Counted from the first letter of the stretch, positions 10,372 through 20,923 are shown. The stretch is DNA of 64,000 nt from Ornithinimicrobium sp. INDO-MA30-4 (GCF_021535045.1 NZ_CP091056.1:1364001-1428000), one strand, 5' to 3'. The notes: generated by a model from the sequence alone, not told the origin. Numbers and translations: made by a program.

Positions 10372-10899
10372 TTAGAGCGCGCCACCGGCGACTGCGGGGG
10401 CCGAGGCGTCTGCACCTTCATCGCCGACCGTCTCGCGAGCCAGGTAGTCCTCCAAGTGGAACCAGTTGTCGCCCGCGCGCTCGGCCACGGTCAACAAGGT
10501 GCTCGTGGAGGCAACTTCTTCGACCTGTTCCTTGAGGAACCACTGAATGAACTGTTCGCCGATGACGTCGCCTTCTTCGCGGGCCGCACGGAAGAGCTTT
10601 TCAATCTGGGCGGTGACTTCCTTTTCCTGCTCCAAGGCAGCGACGATCGGGTCAGTCACCTGCTGGAAGTTGACTGGCTTGACCTCAACCCCGGGGATCG
10701 TCACCTGCATCTCACGATCCAACATGTACTGAACCAGCATCATGGCGTGGTTACGCTCTTCGAGCGACTGGCGATAGAAGTGCGCGGCCAGTTGCGGGAG
10801 GTCTTGACCGTCAAACCAGACGGCAATCCCGATGTACTGCTGGCTAGCAGTGAACTCGTTGCGGACCTGCTCTTGCATCAATGCCTGAAAGGAACTCAT
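10372..10899 (-). CDS. Ferritin (non-heme iron storage)
   Basis: A 175-residue four-helix ferritin. It has Q-V-R-N-E-F-T-A-S-Q-Q-Y near the start, the E-E-R-N-H-A-M-M ferroxidase segment around residue 48, and Q-F-I-Q-W-F-L-K-E-Q-V-E-E in helix D, then a short Ala-rich tail. There is no heme-ligand methionine of the bacterioferritin kind that I can place, so FtnA/BfrB type is preferred. It stores iron and limits Fenton chemistry. The frame is intact. Confidence 0.9.
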   Translation of the reverse strand: MSSFQALMQEQVRNEFTASQQYIGIAVWFDGQDLPQLAAHFYRQSLEERNHAMMLVQYMLDREMQVTIPGVEVKPVNFQQVTDPIVAALEQEKEVTAQIEKLFRAAREEGDVIGEQFIQWFLKEQVEEVASTSTLLTVAERAGDNWFHLEDYLARETVGDEGADASAPAVAGGAL

Positions 10900-11151
10900 A
10901 CGTCAAACCTAGCCCTGTTGCGCGTGCTTGTGCAGTCAATGCCAGGCTCGCCAACGTTAGGCTCGCCTCTGGATCTCCCCGCTCAAGATCTGCTCGGCAA
11001 GGTTTACCTCATCACAAAGATGGACCTCAAAGCAATTTCGGCAGCACTTCATGACTTTATTCACTGAGCTCTGACCGGCAAGTAGGGGTGACTCGGTAGA
11101 TTAAACTCAGCGCAACCCCTGCACTCCCCGGCAACGATGAAGGGCTCCACC

Positions 11152-12746
11152 ATGGCGACCGTGTCGATGTACTTGGCCGTCACGTTTGTTGCGGCTATGG
11201 TCGCAGTCGCTATTCGACTCCCCCGTTAGTTGGATTTTTGGCCGCCGGCTTTGTGCTCAATGGCATTGGTGTCGAGCAGTTTGATGCCCTCACCACGCTC
11301 GCCGACCTGGGTGTCACGTTGCTGTTGTTTGGCATCGGGCTCAAGTTGGATGTGCGCAGCCTGATCAAGCGAGAGGTATGGCTCACCTCGGCGGCCCACA
11401 TGGGCCTCACCGTCGTGATCGGCCTAGGTTTGCTCGCCGCGGTGAACCTGCTCAGCCTTCCGCTGCTGGCCCGCACGGACTTCGGCGCCTTAGTGCTCAT
11501 CGCGTTTGCCTTGTCGTTCTCCAGCACCGTGTTCGTTGTCAAGGTGCTTTCTGATCGCAGCGAATCGCAGTCACACTACGGACGCGTCGCGATCGGCGTG
11601 CTGATCATGCAAGACATTGCCGCAGTGGTCTTTTTAACCGCGTTGAAAGGCAGTCCGCCCAGCCCGTGGGCCTTGGCGTTGTTGCTCCTGATCCCCGGCG
11701 CCTGGGTGATCCGCAAGGTCTGGGACATGGTGCCGCACGGTGAGATGCAGGCGCTCTTTGGCATCGTGATGGCACTCGTGCCTGGGTATGCCGCGTTCGA
11801 GTTGGTGGGGTTGAAGGGCGACTTGGGCGCCCTCATCGTTGGTGCGCTGCTGGCCGGCCACCCCGCCGCTGGGGAGCTCTCCAAGAGCCTGTTCACGATC
11901 AAAGAACTGTTGCTGGTTGGCTTTTTTATCTCGATCGGATTGGGCGCTATGCCGACCGGTGAGTCGATCGTGATCGCCATCTTGTTGATGGTGCTGATCC
12001 CGATCAAGACGGCTAGCTACTTCTTCCTGTTGGCCTGGCAGCGACTCGGGCATCGCTCAGCCATCCTGACCAGTTTGGCGCTGGGCAACTTCTCCGAGTT
12101 TGCGCTGATCGTTGCTGCTGTCGGCGTCGAAGGGGGACTGATTGATGAGCAATGGCTCGTTGTGCTGTCGGTGGCCGTTGCTCTGTCTTTCGTGATCTCA
12201 GCCATCACCAACCGCACCGAAAGCAAGATCGTGTCAGTGCTCGTTCCCCGCCTTCCGATGCAAGACGCCACCACTCTGCACCCCGAAGACCGGCCAATCG
12301 ACCTTAGTCGGGGCAACGCCGTCGTGCTCGGCATGGGCCGGATTGGCCGCGCGGCTTATCACCAGTTGGAAGAGGAGTATGGCCAGCGCGTTGTTGGCGT
12401 GGAGAACAACATCAACCGGGTGCAGGAGTTGGTGGCTTATGGGCTCGATGTGCAAGAGGCCGATGCCACCGACGCGGCGTTCTGGGAGCGGGTGTCAATG
12501 GCCAACAACGTGCGGCTCGTCGTGCTGGCGATGCCATTCCACGGGTCCAACCTGGCTGCGCTGCGCAACTTGCGCGACAGCGACTTCGCGGGTCGGGTCG
12601 CGGCCGTCGCGCAATATGACGACGAGGTCGCCGACGTGAAGGCACCTGGAGCTGACTCGGTGCTCCAGCTCTATAGCGGCGCTGGCATCCAGTTGGCTGA
12701 TGAGGCGTTTGAGGTCATCGCACAGGACAAGCCACCTTCGCTGTAG
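11152..12746 (+). CDS. Kef/YbaL-type cation:proton antiporter with TrkA-N domain (frameshifted)
   Basis: Membrane antiporter of the CPA2 family. The start is ATG 11152; the frame breaks at CCCCC near 11221-11225, and one added C gives I-R-L-P-P-L-V-G-F-L-A-A-G, the standard first-helix signature. About 12 membrane helices follow, then a cytosolic nucleotide-binding domain (V-V-L-G-M-G-R-I-G-R-A-A, about residue 390) that regulates transport. Likely substrate is K+ or Na+ against protons. The roughly 250 bases upstream hold no gene I can see. Confidence 0.88.
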
Positions 12747-12827
12747 CCGATCCTGTTGCCCGCCCGTACTTCGCTGCGGTGCGACTCCCCTGCGGCTCGC
12801 TCCACCTATGTTGAAGCTGCCGAGTCC

Positions 12828-14285
12828 TTACCACGACGGGCGGAAGGCCGAACCCATGTTGTCCAAAGCGCCCTCGGTGATGGGTATGTCGCCGCTCTTG
12901 ACCGCCTTGACCAACTCAGCGTGATCCGCGCTCGTCTGGTCGGCATACCTCCGGGCAAACTTGGCCATCGCCTTGTCCACCTTGGGTTTTTTGCCGACAT
13001 ATCCGGCGATCATCGAGGCCCCACTCGTACGGGCATGCCCCTTGGCGAGAAGGTGACCGACGATGCCCGCGTAGTCTGCGAGCGCCGCCGCATCCATCGA
13101 ATCTAGCGGAATAGTGCCCTTGCTGTTTCTGAATTGGCGCACGTAATAGGTCTTGTCGCCGACCGAAGTCCATCCCAAGAGCGGGTCGCTCACGGTCTGT
13201 AGGGCCTGCTGATATTCGACGACGCGTTGGCCCTGGTGTGCGTGCCAAACCGAGTCACCGTGCACATACGGTGCCAGAACGGAGCGACGAGCCTGCTTGA
13301 GTTGCAAGAACAAGACGTCGTCGGGGGTGCTGCCCTCCAAGAGGACGACATAGGCACGCAATCCGACGCTGCCAACGCCAACCACTTTGTGCGCTACGTC
13401 CACGATCGTGTAGCCGCCGACGACACGTCTCCAGTGGGGGGCCAGCGTGTCCAGATAGGCGTCGATGGCCTCCTCCAGGTCATCTCGCTCTTTGCCCGTG
13501 ACTCGCACGATGGTGGGCGGGTCTTCGACAATGTGCCGCTGGCCACCGTCGTCACTGGTGAATTTAGGCAGAGCGCGGTCGCTGGTGCGCTTTCGCGCCC
13601 GATTGGCGGATCGCTTGATCTCCTTGCGGAGCGACTTTTCAGTGGCAGTCTCGTGCATTCGGTGCACGTCAAGACGGTTGTAGGAGCGCATCATGAGTGG
13701 CTGGTTGGCCAGGAATCGCAGTTCTTCGCGGTAAGCAGCCACACTGGCGCGAACGGCGGACTCGCATTCGCTTTCCTTCAGTCCATTTTCCCGGCCCGCC
13801 ACCCAGATGCTGGCCACCAGTCGTCGCAGGTCCCACTCCCAGGGACCCGGATGTGCCTCATCAAAGTCGTTGAGGTCGATCACTAATTCACCTTCGGGCG
13901 AGGCGTAGAAGCCGAAGTTGCCGAAGTGCGCATCTCCCCCGATGACCGGCATAATTCCCGTGGCTGGCAGAGCGGCAACGTCAGCAGCCATCACAACCGC
14001 AGTCCCCCGCAGGAAGCCATACGGCGAGGTGACCATGCGGGCCACCCGCACCGGGATTAATCCTGCAACGCGGCCTTCATGAGACTCGCGGAGCAGATCC
14101 ACGGGGTTGGAACGGTCCGCGAAGGGCTGCCAGTGAGCCAATGACTTGCGCGGGACCTGTTTGCGCAGAGCTTTGCCCATTGCATATCGCTCTTGGCGGG
14201 TGGTTGGCGTTTTTCGAACCGAAGAAAAGGCAGCCGAATCTGCTGTCGCCAATATTTGGTGCCCGCGGTGGACCTGCTCAGTCAT
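12828..14285 (-). CDS. DUF2252 family protein
   Basis: An intact 485-residue protein of the DUF2252 family, frequent in actinobacteria and distantly kinase-like. Typical motifs are G-D-A-H-F-G-N-F-G-F-Y, I-D-L-N-D-F-D-E-A-H-P-G-P-W-E-W-D-L-R-R and a C-terminal H-A-R-T-S-G. The G-D-x-H-x-x-N and D-F-D pairs resemble aminoglycoside-phosphotransferase catalytic and metal motifs. No substrate is known. It is convergent with the antiporter gene and shares no obvious operon. Confidence 0.85.
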   Translation of the reverse strand: MTEQVHRGHQILATADSAAFSSVRKTPTTRQERYAMGKALRKQVPRKSLAHWQPFADRSNPVDLLRESHEGRVAGLIPVRVARMVTSPYGFLRGTAVVMAADVAALPATGIMPVIGGDAHFGNFGFYASPEGELVIDLNDFDEAHPGPWEWDLRRLVASIWVAGRENGLKESECESAVRASVAAYREELRFLANQPLMMRSYNRLDVHRMHETATEKSLRKEIKRSANRARKRTSDRALPKFTSDDGGQRHIVEDPPTIVRVTGKERDDLEEAIDAYLDTLAPHWRRVVGGYTIVDVAHKVVGVGSVGLRAYVVLLEGSTPDDVLFLQLKQARRSVLAPYVHGDSVWHAHQGQRVVEYQQALQTVSDPLLGWTSVGDKTYYVRQFRNSKGTIPLDSMDAAALADYAGIVGHLLAKGHARTSGASMIAGYVGKKPKVDKAMAKFARRYADQTSADHAELVKAVKSGDIPITEGALDNMGSAFRPSW

Positions 14286-14336
14286 GTGCTGCCTTGTCTG
14301 CTTGTCTGCGACGTTAGAGACAGGCTAGCCGGTCGG

Positions 14337-14993
14337 CTACTTCTTGGTCCGGCCCAACTGGTGCAGCGCCACGGCGACGTCACCGCTGGTCCATGGGTGA
14401 CCGTGAGTGCGGGCCAGGGCAACAATGGAGTCAACAGACTCCATGTAGCGACGGTAGACGGCTTCGCCCGTGCCCACGGAAATACCGACCTTCTTTAGAC
14501 CGGCCTGCGTTTGGCGGCTGAAATTAGCCATCCGCGCGGGGGCCGCTGCCGCCAAGACGGCCGAGATGAGTGCATCGCCCTTGTCGAGCCCGGGCAGGTC
14601 GGCCAAGACCTCGCGAGCTTGGTCCGCGGCTTCCGCGGTGGAAAGGGCGGGGTCGTTCACCAACGTCAAAGCACGGGCGGTGACGGCCCGCACGTCGGCT
14701 TCGGGGGTGGCGAGCAGACCAATGACCCATTCGGTCTTGGTAGTGGCCCGCTTCCAAAAGACCAAAGCTGCGATGTCTGCTTTGCCAAGACTGCCCACTG
14801 CTACTGCCTGTGCGGCGACAACCTCGAAAACCTCGTCGTATGCTGGCGCCACGGCCTCGGCGTAGTCGACGCGAGCCTCAAGGACAAGACCCCACTGCTG
14901 GTCGGTCAGCACGGGATCGGACTCAGCGAGTTCCTGTTCTCCCTTTGCGTCAGGCTCGGTCGGTTCGGTGTCGGTTTTCAAATCGTGGCTCAT
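14337..14993 (-). CDS. Conserved hypothetical protein, helical
   Basis: A 218-residue protein without a family I recognise. The first 30 residues are acidic and Pro/Glu rich. The rest is Ala-rich and predicted helical (A-D-I-A-A-L-V-F-W-K-R-A-T-T-K-T, then V-R-A-V-T-A-R-A-L), ending in a Lys-rich tail. I choose ATG 14993 rather than the in-frame extension to 15068. It lies between the DUF2252 gene and the divergent dosR. Confidence 0.6.
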   Translation of the reverse strand: MSHDLKTDTEPTEPDAKGEQELAESDPVLTDQQWGLVLEARVDYAEAVAPAYDEVFEVVAAQAVAVGSLGKADIAALVFWKRATTKTEWVIGLLATPEADVRAVTARALTLVNDPALSTAEAADQAREVLADLPGLDKGDALISAVLAAAAPARMANFSRQTQAGLKKVGISVGTGEAVYRRYMESVDSIVALARTHGHPWTSGDVAVALHQLGRTKK

Positions 14994-15120
14994 CTGGTGA
15001 TGACACCACAGACAGGCTGCGGAACTCCACCCACGCCTCAGTGGCGTTGAGCACATGGTGGTGTTCATTCAGGGTCGAACGGCCCTGGAAGGCTCATCTG
15101 CCACTCGCTAGTGTTTCGGC

Positions 15121-15780
15121 ATGGAACCTGCAGACCCCGGCGCACATCCGATCCGGATCTATCTCTTGGACGATCACGAGTTGGTCCGACGCGGGCTACG
15201 GGACCTACTTTCCGTCGAGCCTGACATGGAGATCGTTGGCGAGTCGGGAAGTGCGGTCCGAGCCTTGGCTCAAATCCCTTCCTTGCGCCCTGACGTTGCG
15301 GTGCTAGATGCTCGGCTACCTGACGGGTCAGGCATCGAGGTATGTCGCGATGTCCGCGCTCAAGCTCCCGATGTAAACGCACTCATTTTGACTTCATACG
15401 ATGATCACGATGCACACTTCGCTTCGATCATCGCGGGCGCTTCCGGATTCGTGCTCAAGCAGATCAGCGGATCGGGTTTGGTCGACAGCATCCGCCTAGT
15501 GGCTTCGGGAAAGTCGCTACTGGAGCCGGCGGAAAGTGCGCGGGTGCTGGATCGAATGCAACACGGAGACCCGGAGCGCAATCAGTTCAACGTGCTCTCT
15601 CCGCAGGAAAAGCGAGTTCTTGAGTTGATCGCCGAAGGGCTGACAAACCGCCAGATCGGAGATCGACTACACCTAGCGGAGAAGACTATTAAAAACTATG
15701 TCTCCTCGATCCTGGCCAAGCTCGGCCTAGAACGTCGCACGCAGGCTGCCGTGCTGAGCACTCGCTTCCAAGAGCATTAA
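15121..15780 (+). CDS. dosR: NarL/LuxR-family response regulator, DosR/DevR-like
   Basis: Two-component regulator of hypoxia and dormancy genes. The receiver domain has D17-D18 and phospho-acceptor D63 (V-L-D-A-R-L-P-D-G), then L-T-S-Y and the conserved Lys in F-V-L-K-Q. The LuxR-type HTH lies near the C-terminus (L-S-P-Q-E-K-R-V-L-E-L-I-A-E-G-L-T-N-R-Q-I). A DosS-like kinase, universal stress proteins and DosR-box-like sites are nearby, which supports DosR over other NarL members. Confidence 0.88.
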   Translation: MEPADPGAHPIRIYLLDDHELVRRGLRDLLSVEPDMEIVGESGSAVRALAQIPSLRPDVAVLDARLPDGSGIEVCRDVRAQAPDVNALILTSYDDHDAHFASIIAGASGFVLKQISGSGLVDSIRLVASGKSLLEPAESARVLDRMQHGDPERNQFNVLSPQEKRVLELIAEGLTNRQIGDRLHLAEKTIKNYVSSILAKLGLERRTQAAVLSTRFQEH

Positions 15781-15800
15781 CCCCAAAACTATTTGAACAC

Positions 15801-15818
15801 TCGGGACTAAAGCCCGTA
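15801..15818 (+). promoter_or_regulatory. DosR-box-like operator
   Basis: The near-palindrome GGGACTAAAGCCC sits in the 130-base gap between dosR and the DoxX-like gene. It resembles the mycobacterial DosR consensus (GGGACT, A/T pair, AGTCCC). It probably drives the DoxX-like gene. Confidence 0.65.
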
Positions 15819-15910
15819 GTGCTCAACGCCTCCCCGCAAGATCCTAGAAGTAGGCCGTGCCCGTCCCATCAGGGAACTGCCCAGATCCGAACCCCTATCT
15901 AGGAGAAATC

Positions 15911-16459
15911 ATGAATGAGGCCTCAGCTGAGACCCACCATGTTGACCATCAACCAGCGTCCTTCGAAGGCGCCAACAAGTCCCCCGCGCGGATGCTACTT
16001 GGGGTGTTGCGCATCCTCTTCGGCTTCACCTTCTTGTGGGCTTTTCTGGACAAGCTGTTTGGACTAGGCAAAGCCACTGCTAGCGAGAATGCTTGGATCA
16101 ATGGCGGAGACCCGACCTTTGGCTACCTGTCCAACAGCGAAGGCACCTTCTCATCCTTCTTCAGCAGTCTGGCCGGACAGGGATGGGTTTCGTGGCTGTT
16201 TATGCTGGGGCTACTTGGCATTGGAGTGGCCCTAATGAGTGGGGCAGGCATGTACATTGCCGCTGTCTCTGGCGGCTTGCTCTATATGTTTATGTGGCTG
16301 GCCGCACTCCCCATTGCGACCAACCCTTTCATTGATGATCACCTGACCGGCGCACTCATCGTGGTCTACTTTGCCCTTGCTTCAGCAGGCGACACCCTGG
16401 GCATCGGCACTTGGTGGAAAAACACAGACATCGTCAAGAAGATGCCCATCCTTCGCTGA
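15911..16459 (+). CDS. DoxX-like membrane protein of the DosR regulon
   Basis: A 182-residue membrane protein with about four helices. It shows R-I-L-F-G-F-T-F-L-W-A-F-L-D-K-L-F-G-L, characteristic of the DoxX/thiosulfate:quinone oxidoreductase-like group, then long hydrophobic spans near residues 100-165. AGGAGAA sits before the ATG. The upstream DosR-like box and position next to dosR suggest hypoxic induction. Biochemical role is unknown. Confidence 0.75.
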   Translation: MNEASAETHHVDHQPASFEGANKSPARMLLGVLRILFGFTFLWAFLDKLFGLGKATASENAWINGGDPTFGYLSNSEGTFSSFFSSLAGQGWVSWLFMLGLLGIGVALMSGAGMYIAAVSGGLLYMFMWLAALPIATNPFIDDHLTGALIVVYFALASAGDTLGIGTWWKNTDIVKKMPILR

Positions 16460-16491
16460 CAACTTTCGCTGGGTCGATGGGCCACGCACTG

Positions 16492-18137
16492 CTAGTAGTG
16501 AATGGGCACCTGCCACCGCAACACCGAGCCACGCGGGGCATGAGCTAGCAGGTCCATCGACCCACCCAGTTGCTGGGCACGGGTGCGCACATTATTTAGT
16601 CCGCTTTCCATCACTTGGCTCGGCAGGCCTACGCCGTTGTCCGTGACCACCGCCACCAAGTGCTTCTCCTCAACAAAGACGGCTACTTCGACCGACGTTG
16701 CCTGGGCGTGGCGGACCACGTTCGACAGCGCCTCCCGCAGAACCATCATCAGTGCCTGCCGACCATCTATATCTAGCACCCCCTCGATCTCTTCATCGCA
16801 GCGCATGGCTGGCTCAAAGCCCAGATTCAGGGCATAACCGCTCAGCAATTCTCCGATTTGGTCGTGGACCGAGTGCCCGACCTTGGCTGGAGTCAAGGCG
16901 AAAATGGTGGCTCGTAGGTCTCGGATCGTGGCATCGAGTTCCACGATCGTGCGATCGATGCGCTCTGCGACCGCCGGCTTAGGCTCCAGTCGGCTCGCTC
17001 CCTGCAGGGCCAAACCAGCGGCATAGATTCGTTGGATGACCAGATCGTGCAAGTCTCGTGCGATGCGCTCGCGGTCCTCAACCTTGACCAGCACATCGTG
17101 ATTCTGTCCGGCTTTTACCCGGTCTAGGACTAGCCCCACCTGATCACCAAATGCTTCAAACACTTCCTCGGTATACCGGCTGGTGACGGTGGTCGTCGGG
17201 AGCCAACCCACCACTACCAAAACCGCAAAAGATCCGTTCTGCAATTGAACCGGAACTGCGCTGTTGTGCCTCGGACCCGCACCAGCATCCGACGGTGCGG
17301 CACCGTTGGTCCAATGCACACTTTCTCTACGCACCAAACTGTGTTGCACACAGCGGCGCGCATCTTTGAGCAGCTCACTGCCACTGGCGCCGTCCGCAGC
17401 CAGGACGACGAACTCGCGGTCATCGTCGGTGGCTAGCAGGACACCGGCCGCCTTGGCCTGTCGAAGGTGTCGCGCTTGAGTGAGGACCAGTGGCAAAACT
17501 CGCGTCGGATCACTTTCGGCGAGCAGCGCGCGATTGATCTGTCGCAGCGAGTCGCTGAGGTCGCGATGACTCTTGGCCTCCAACCTTTGCCGGGTGAGAT
17601 CGATGACACTGCCCGCGACCACCGTCAAGGCGTCAACCGTTTCCTCGTCCTGGTCACTAAAAGGGTATTGCGCTCGCGCTCAGTGAGATAGAGGTGACCA
17701 AAAACGGTTGACCCGATGCGGATCGGCATGGCAAGGAACGTGTGCATCACAGGATGACCCGCGGGAAACCCGGTAGCGTCAGGTTCTTTTGTGACGTCGT
17801 CCAGTCTGAAGCCAACGGGTCGGCGCATCAGCCTGCCTAATAAGCCTTCACAGGCCGGGTGGCCGCCAATGGCACGGCGCTGTTTTTCAGATAGCCCATG
17901 CGTAATGAAATGACTGATTCGCTCGCGATCGTCCTCAGCCAAGACGACTAGGGCACCGTAGCGGGCACTGGTCATTCGGCAGGCGACTTGCACGATATGG
18001 CGCAGTAAACCGTCTAGATCAGTGGCATCCATCGCACCTAGTTCTTGGACGGTGCCCAACAGACGTCGGAGTCGATCTCGCTCTATGTCGACAGTGTCAG
18101 TATCAGTGGCGGTGGCGGTGGCCGAAGGCTGATCCAT
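16492..18137 (-). CDS. dosS: DosS/DevS-like GAF sensor histidine kinase (frameshifted)
   Basis: Cytosolic sensor kinase partner of DosR. After an N-terminal linker there are two GAF domains (R-Y-G-A-L-V-V-L-A-E-D in the first; A-A-G-V-L-L-A-T-D-D in the second). A HisKA_3 helix carries the phospho-His (R-I-A-R-D-L-H-D-L-V-I-Q-R-I-Y), and the HATPase has R-E-A-L-S-N-V-V-R-H-A and D-N-G-V-G-L-P. The frame breaks in a T-run near 17660; one added T gives N-T-L-F-S-D-Q-D-E-E-T-V. Whether the first GAF binds heme cannot be settled by eye. Confidence 0.88.
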
Positions 18138-18176
18138 ACGGTCGGAGTCTAGTGCGTTGCGCCCACCGTACCGCTT

Positions 18177-19040
18177 TCACTCAACGTCGCGGGCGATAAC
18201 CACGGGGCACTCATGCACGCGGTACAACAGGCCCTGACTAACCGAACCCAACACTGAGCGAGCGAATCCACCGCGCCCACGGCTGCCCACCACCAGCAGT
18301 CCAGCCGAGCGAGCTTCAGTCTCCAGCCTGGCTAGCGGTGGCTGGCGGGAGACCACGTGGTCTACCTCGACGTCTGGGTAGTTCTGCGAGCAGCCGGCCA
18401 TTGCCTCATGCACCACCCGCTCTTGGTCCCGGCATAGGTTGTCAAAGTTCTCTTGACCCATCCACATTAGAATGGCCTTCTCGGAGAGATTTAGCTCCCA
18501 GGCATAGATCGCAATGAGGGGAACCTTACGCAATTGTGCCGCCTGAAAGGCATACTCAATCGCTGCCGAATTGGCTTGTGACCCGTCAACTCCCACGACG
18601 ACTGGGCGATCGACATGTGGGTCAGTTTTGTCGCTAACGACGACCACGGGGCACCGCGCGTGGGCGGCAATCTGCGCAGACGTGGACCCTAGCCTCGCAC
18701 TTTCGACCCTACCGAGACCTTGGCGTCCGACGACGACGACCTCGGCGCCCGCTGATGCCGCCACGAGCACTTGGCCAGGGGTGCCTGGCTCAACTTGGCT
18801 ATCAACCTGCACCTGCGGCGCCTGAGCCCGGACATACTCGGCGGTCTTAGCGACTACCTCTTCTGCCCATTTCAGCGGCAGGTTCATCCCAATGGGATAT
18901 TCATGTTGAGGCGCTGCTGGAATTCCGCAGGCCAGGACAAGAGACAACGGGCGTTTGCGTAATTTAGCTTCACCGATAGCCCAATCTACAGCCGCAGAAG
19001 TTGGCTCTTCTGGATCTACTCCTACGACGATGGGTCGCAT
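18177..19040 (-). CDS. Universal stress protein, tandem UspA domains
   Basis: Two UspA domains in 287 residues. Each begins with a V-V-G-V-D strand, and the ATP-binding G-x2-G-x9-G-S/T pattern is seen (G-R-Q-G-L-G-R-V-E-S-A-R-L-G-S-T and G-S-R-G-R-G-G-F). ATG 19040 has AGAAGGAG upstream and is preferred to the start at 19067. It is first of three Usp genes on the minus strand beside dosS, as in mycobacterial DosR regulons. Confidence 0.9.
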   Translation of the reverse strand: MRPIVVGVDPEEPTSAAVDWAIGEAKLRKRPLSLVLACGIPAAPQHEYPIGMNLPLKWAEEVVAKTAEYVRAQAPQVQVDSQVEPGTPGQVLVAASAGAEVVVVGRQGLGRVESARLGSTSAQIAAHARCPVVVVSDKTDPHVDRPVVVGVDGSQANSAAIEYAFQAAQLRKVPLIAIYAWELNLSEKAILMWMGQENFDNLCRDQERVVHEAMAGCSQNYPDVEVDHVVSRQPPLARLETEARSAGLLVVGSRGRGGFARSVLGSVSQGLLYRVHECPVVIARDVE

Positions 19041-19103
19041 CTGTGCTCCTTCTAGGGGTGACTGCACACCCGGTGCCTCGTGACCCCTTGGTGGCTGACC
19101 GGC

Positions 19104-19979
19104 TTACGTGGATGGGTGGGGCAGAACGTGGACGGGGCAGGGCGCTTCGCCAATGACGTAGCGGGCCGTCCTGCCCAGGTGTGCACCCAGGAATCTTGGT
19201 GCAGCTCTGCGCAATAAGAACATCACGGCAGCACCCTTAGCGCTTTCCAACAGCGCATGGATAGGCTGATCGTGCAAAATTCGGACTGAGACAGCAACGT
19301 CAGGGTAGCGAGCCCGCCATGGCTGCAAAGCCTGCTCTGCCATTTTGGTGCCAGCCTCGACCCAACCACCAAGATTGTCTCGGCTTTCTATGCGGTCGAT
19401 GTATGGATCAGGGATTGCCCACGCGTGGACGACCTCGATGGTGGCATCATTAGCAACGGCGTATTCAAAGGCTGTTTCGAACAAGCCCTCGCTACCTTCA
19501 TCTGTCCGGATGCCTACGACGACCCGCTTCTGCGTCGGCAACGACTCCCAGTCACTCGGTACCACAGCGGTCGGCACGTCGGATCGGGCTACGACCGCAG
19601 CGGTGGTCGCTCCGAAGACGAGCCGATCGATCCCCGTGTACGTTTCGCGGCCCACCACCAGCAACTGCTCGGCAGTGGCAGCCTTCAGCAATTCTGAGAT
19701 CCGAGACCCCGTGCGCAAGTCCGTCGATGTCTTCAGATCAGGGGCTAGCTCGGCTAAGAGCGCAGCTGCCTCCGCCAATATTGCAGTGCCTGCGGCCTCG
19801 ACTTGCTGAGGAACATTGGGCAGCGCCAATGCCTGAGCGCTGAGCCGAGGTAGCACATGCACCAAGCTCAGGCCGCAATCGCGCTCCACGGCTTGCTCGA
19901 CGGCATACCGCAAAGCACCTTGACATCCCGTGGTGCCGTCTACCGCGACAACTACGTTGCCCGCGCCCGCCTTGGCCAT
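19104..19979 (-). CDS. Universal stress protein, tandem UspA domains
   Basis: A 291-residue double UspA protein, intact. The first domain begins V-V-V-A-V-D-G-T-T and has V-V-G-R-E-T-Y-T-G-I-D-R-L-V-F-G-A-T, a degenerate nucleotide loop. The second begins R-V-V-V-G-I-R-T-D and ends with P-C-P-V-H-V-L-P. The ATP-binding glycines are weaker than in its neighbours, so it may be a non-ATP-binding member. No DosR-like box is evident directly upstream. Confidence 0.85.
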   Translation of the reverse strand: MAKAGAGNVVVAVDGTTGCQGALRYAVEQAVERDCGLSLVHVLPRLSAQALALPNVPQQVEAAGTAILAEAAALLAELAPDLKTSTDLRTGSRISELLKAATAEQLLVVGRETYTGIDRLVFGATTAAVVARSDVPTAVVPSDWESLPTQKRVVVGIRTDEGSEGLFETAFEYAVANDATIEVVHAWAIPDPYIDRIESRDNLGGWVEAGTKMAEQALQPWRARYPDVAVSVRILHDQPIHALLESAKGAAVMFLLRRAAPRFLGAHLGRTARYVIGEAPCPVHVLPHPST

Positions 19980-20029
19980 GTTTACTCCTTCGTCTTCGTC
20001 CCGCTCTTGTTGGTGACCACATCCCCGCG

Positions 20030-20923
20030 TCAGTCCACGATCATGACCGGCGAAGTTGAGGTATGCAGTGCACCTAGGCTAGTGGAGCCCAGCAAGGAGC
20101 CGACGAGTGCGCCATGACCACGGGTGCCGAGCACGAGCAGGCCGCCTCGGTCACCGGCGTTAACAAGCCCCGCGACAGCATGGTCTTCAATCACGGCGCC
20201 GAGGACCTGCAGATCAGGATTGGCAGCAGAGACCCGCTCTGCAGCCGCAGCGTTTTCGGTCTCTGCCTTAGCTTTGTATGCGGCACTGGCCTCACCAGCC
20301 GAGTGGTAGCCCAGCGGTCCCTTGTCCCATGGGTCCGGCGGGGCGGGTGCCCAGGTGGTGGCTAGCATCAGCGGGGCACCCCATTCCCGAGCGACTGAAA
20401 CTGCGCGTTCGACCGCTCGGGCGGCGCCGCTGGTTCCGTCCGCGCCTACCACCACTGGGCGGGTCGGGCCGGGCAGATCGTTGGCTCCTTCACGAACGAT
20501 GACCAGGGGGCAGCGGGCATATCCAGCCATCGCATACGCGGTCGACCCCATCAACAGAGTGCCGAAGCGACTCCGCCCATGACTGCCAAGCACGACAAGA
20601 GAGGCGGTGGTGGAGAGTTCGCCAATCGCCACCTTTGCGCTAAACAGGGAAGTGGCTACCTCGACGTCAAGGTTGGGGAAATCAGTCAACACCTTGTCCC
20701 GACCCCGTTCGGCGATCTCTCGTGCTTCGGCAAGAATGTCAGCATTCTCTGCCAAACCGCTACCCGCGTCTTGAGTGTAGGTAATCCATTCAGCGGCATG
20801 CATGACGATAAGCTTTTGGCCCTGGTGATCAGCTACCCGAGCGGCCCACTGAAGTGCGGCCTCTGAGGGTTTTGACCCGTCATATCCAACGATGACCCGG
20901 TCGGTGGTTGATGGCAATGCCAT
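20030..20923 (-). CDS. Universal stress protein, tandem UspA domains
   Basis: A double UspA protein of 297 residues starting at ATG 20923, with CAAGGAG upstream. Both domains have full nucleotide loops (G-S-H-G-R-S-R-F-G-T-L-L-M-G-S-T and G-T-R-G-H-G-A-L-V-G-S-L-L-G-S-T). It is the first gene of the Usp run and has a DosR-like box about 95 bases upstream, so it is the best candidate for direct DosR control here. Confidence 0.9.
   Translation of the reverse strand: MALPSTTDRVIVGYDGSKPSEAALQWAARVADHQGQKLIVMHAAEWITYTQDAGSGLAENADILAEAREIAERGRDKVLTDFPNLDVEVATSLFSAKVAIGELSTTASLVVLGSHGRSRFGTLLMGSTAYAMAGYARCPLVIVREGANDLPGPTRPVVVGADGTSGAARAVERAVSVAREWGAPLMLATTWAPAPPDPWDKGPLGYHSAGEASAAYKAKAETENAAAAERVSAANPDLQVLGAVIEDHAVAGLVNAGDRGGLLVLGTRGHGALVGSLLGSTSLGALHTSTSPVMIVD

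Noticed and set aside
15013..15035. GGAACTCCACCCACGCC near dosR resembles the ychF-tail repeat
   Set aside because: Only the central part matches; neither the tail with stop nor an arm is present, so chance.
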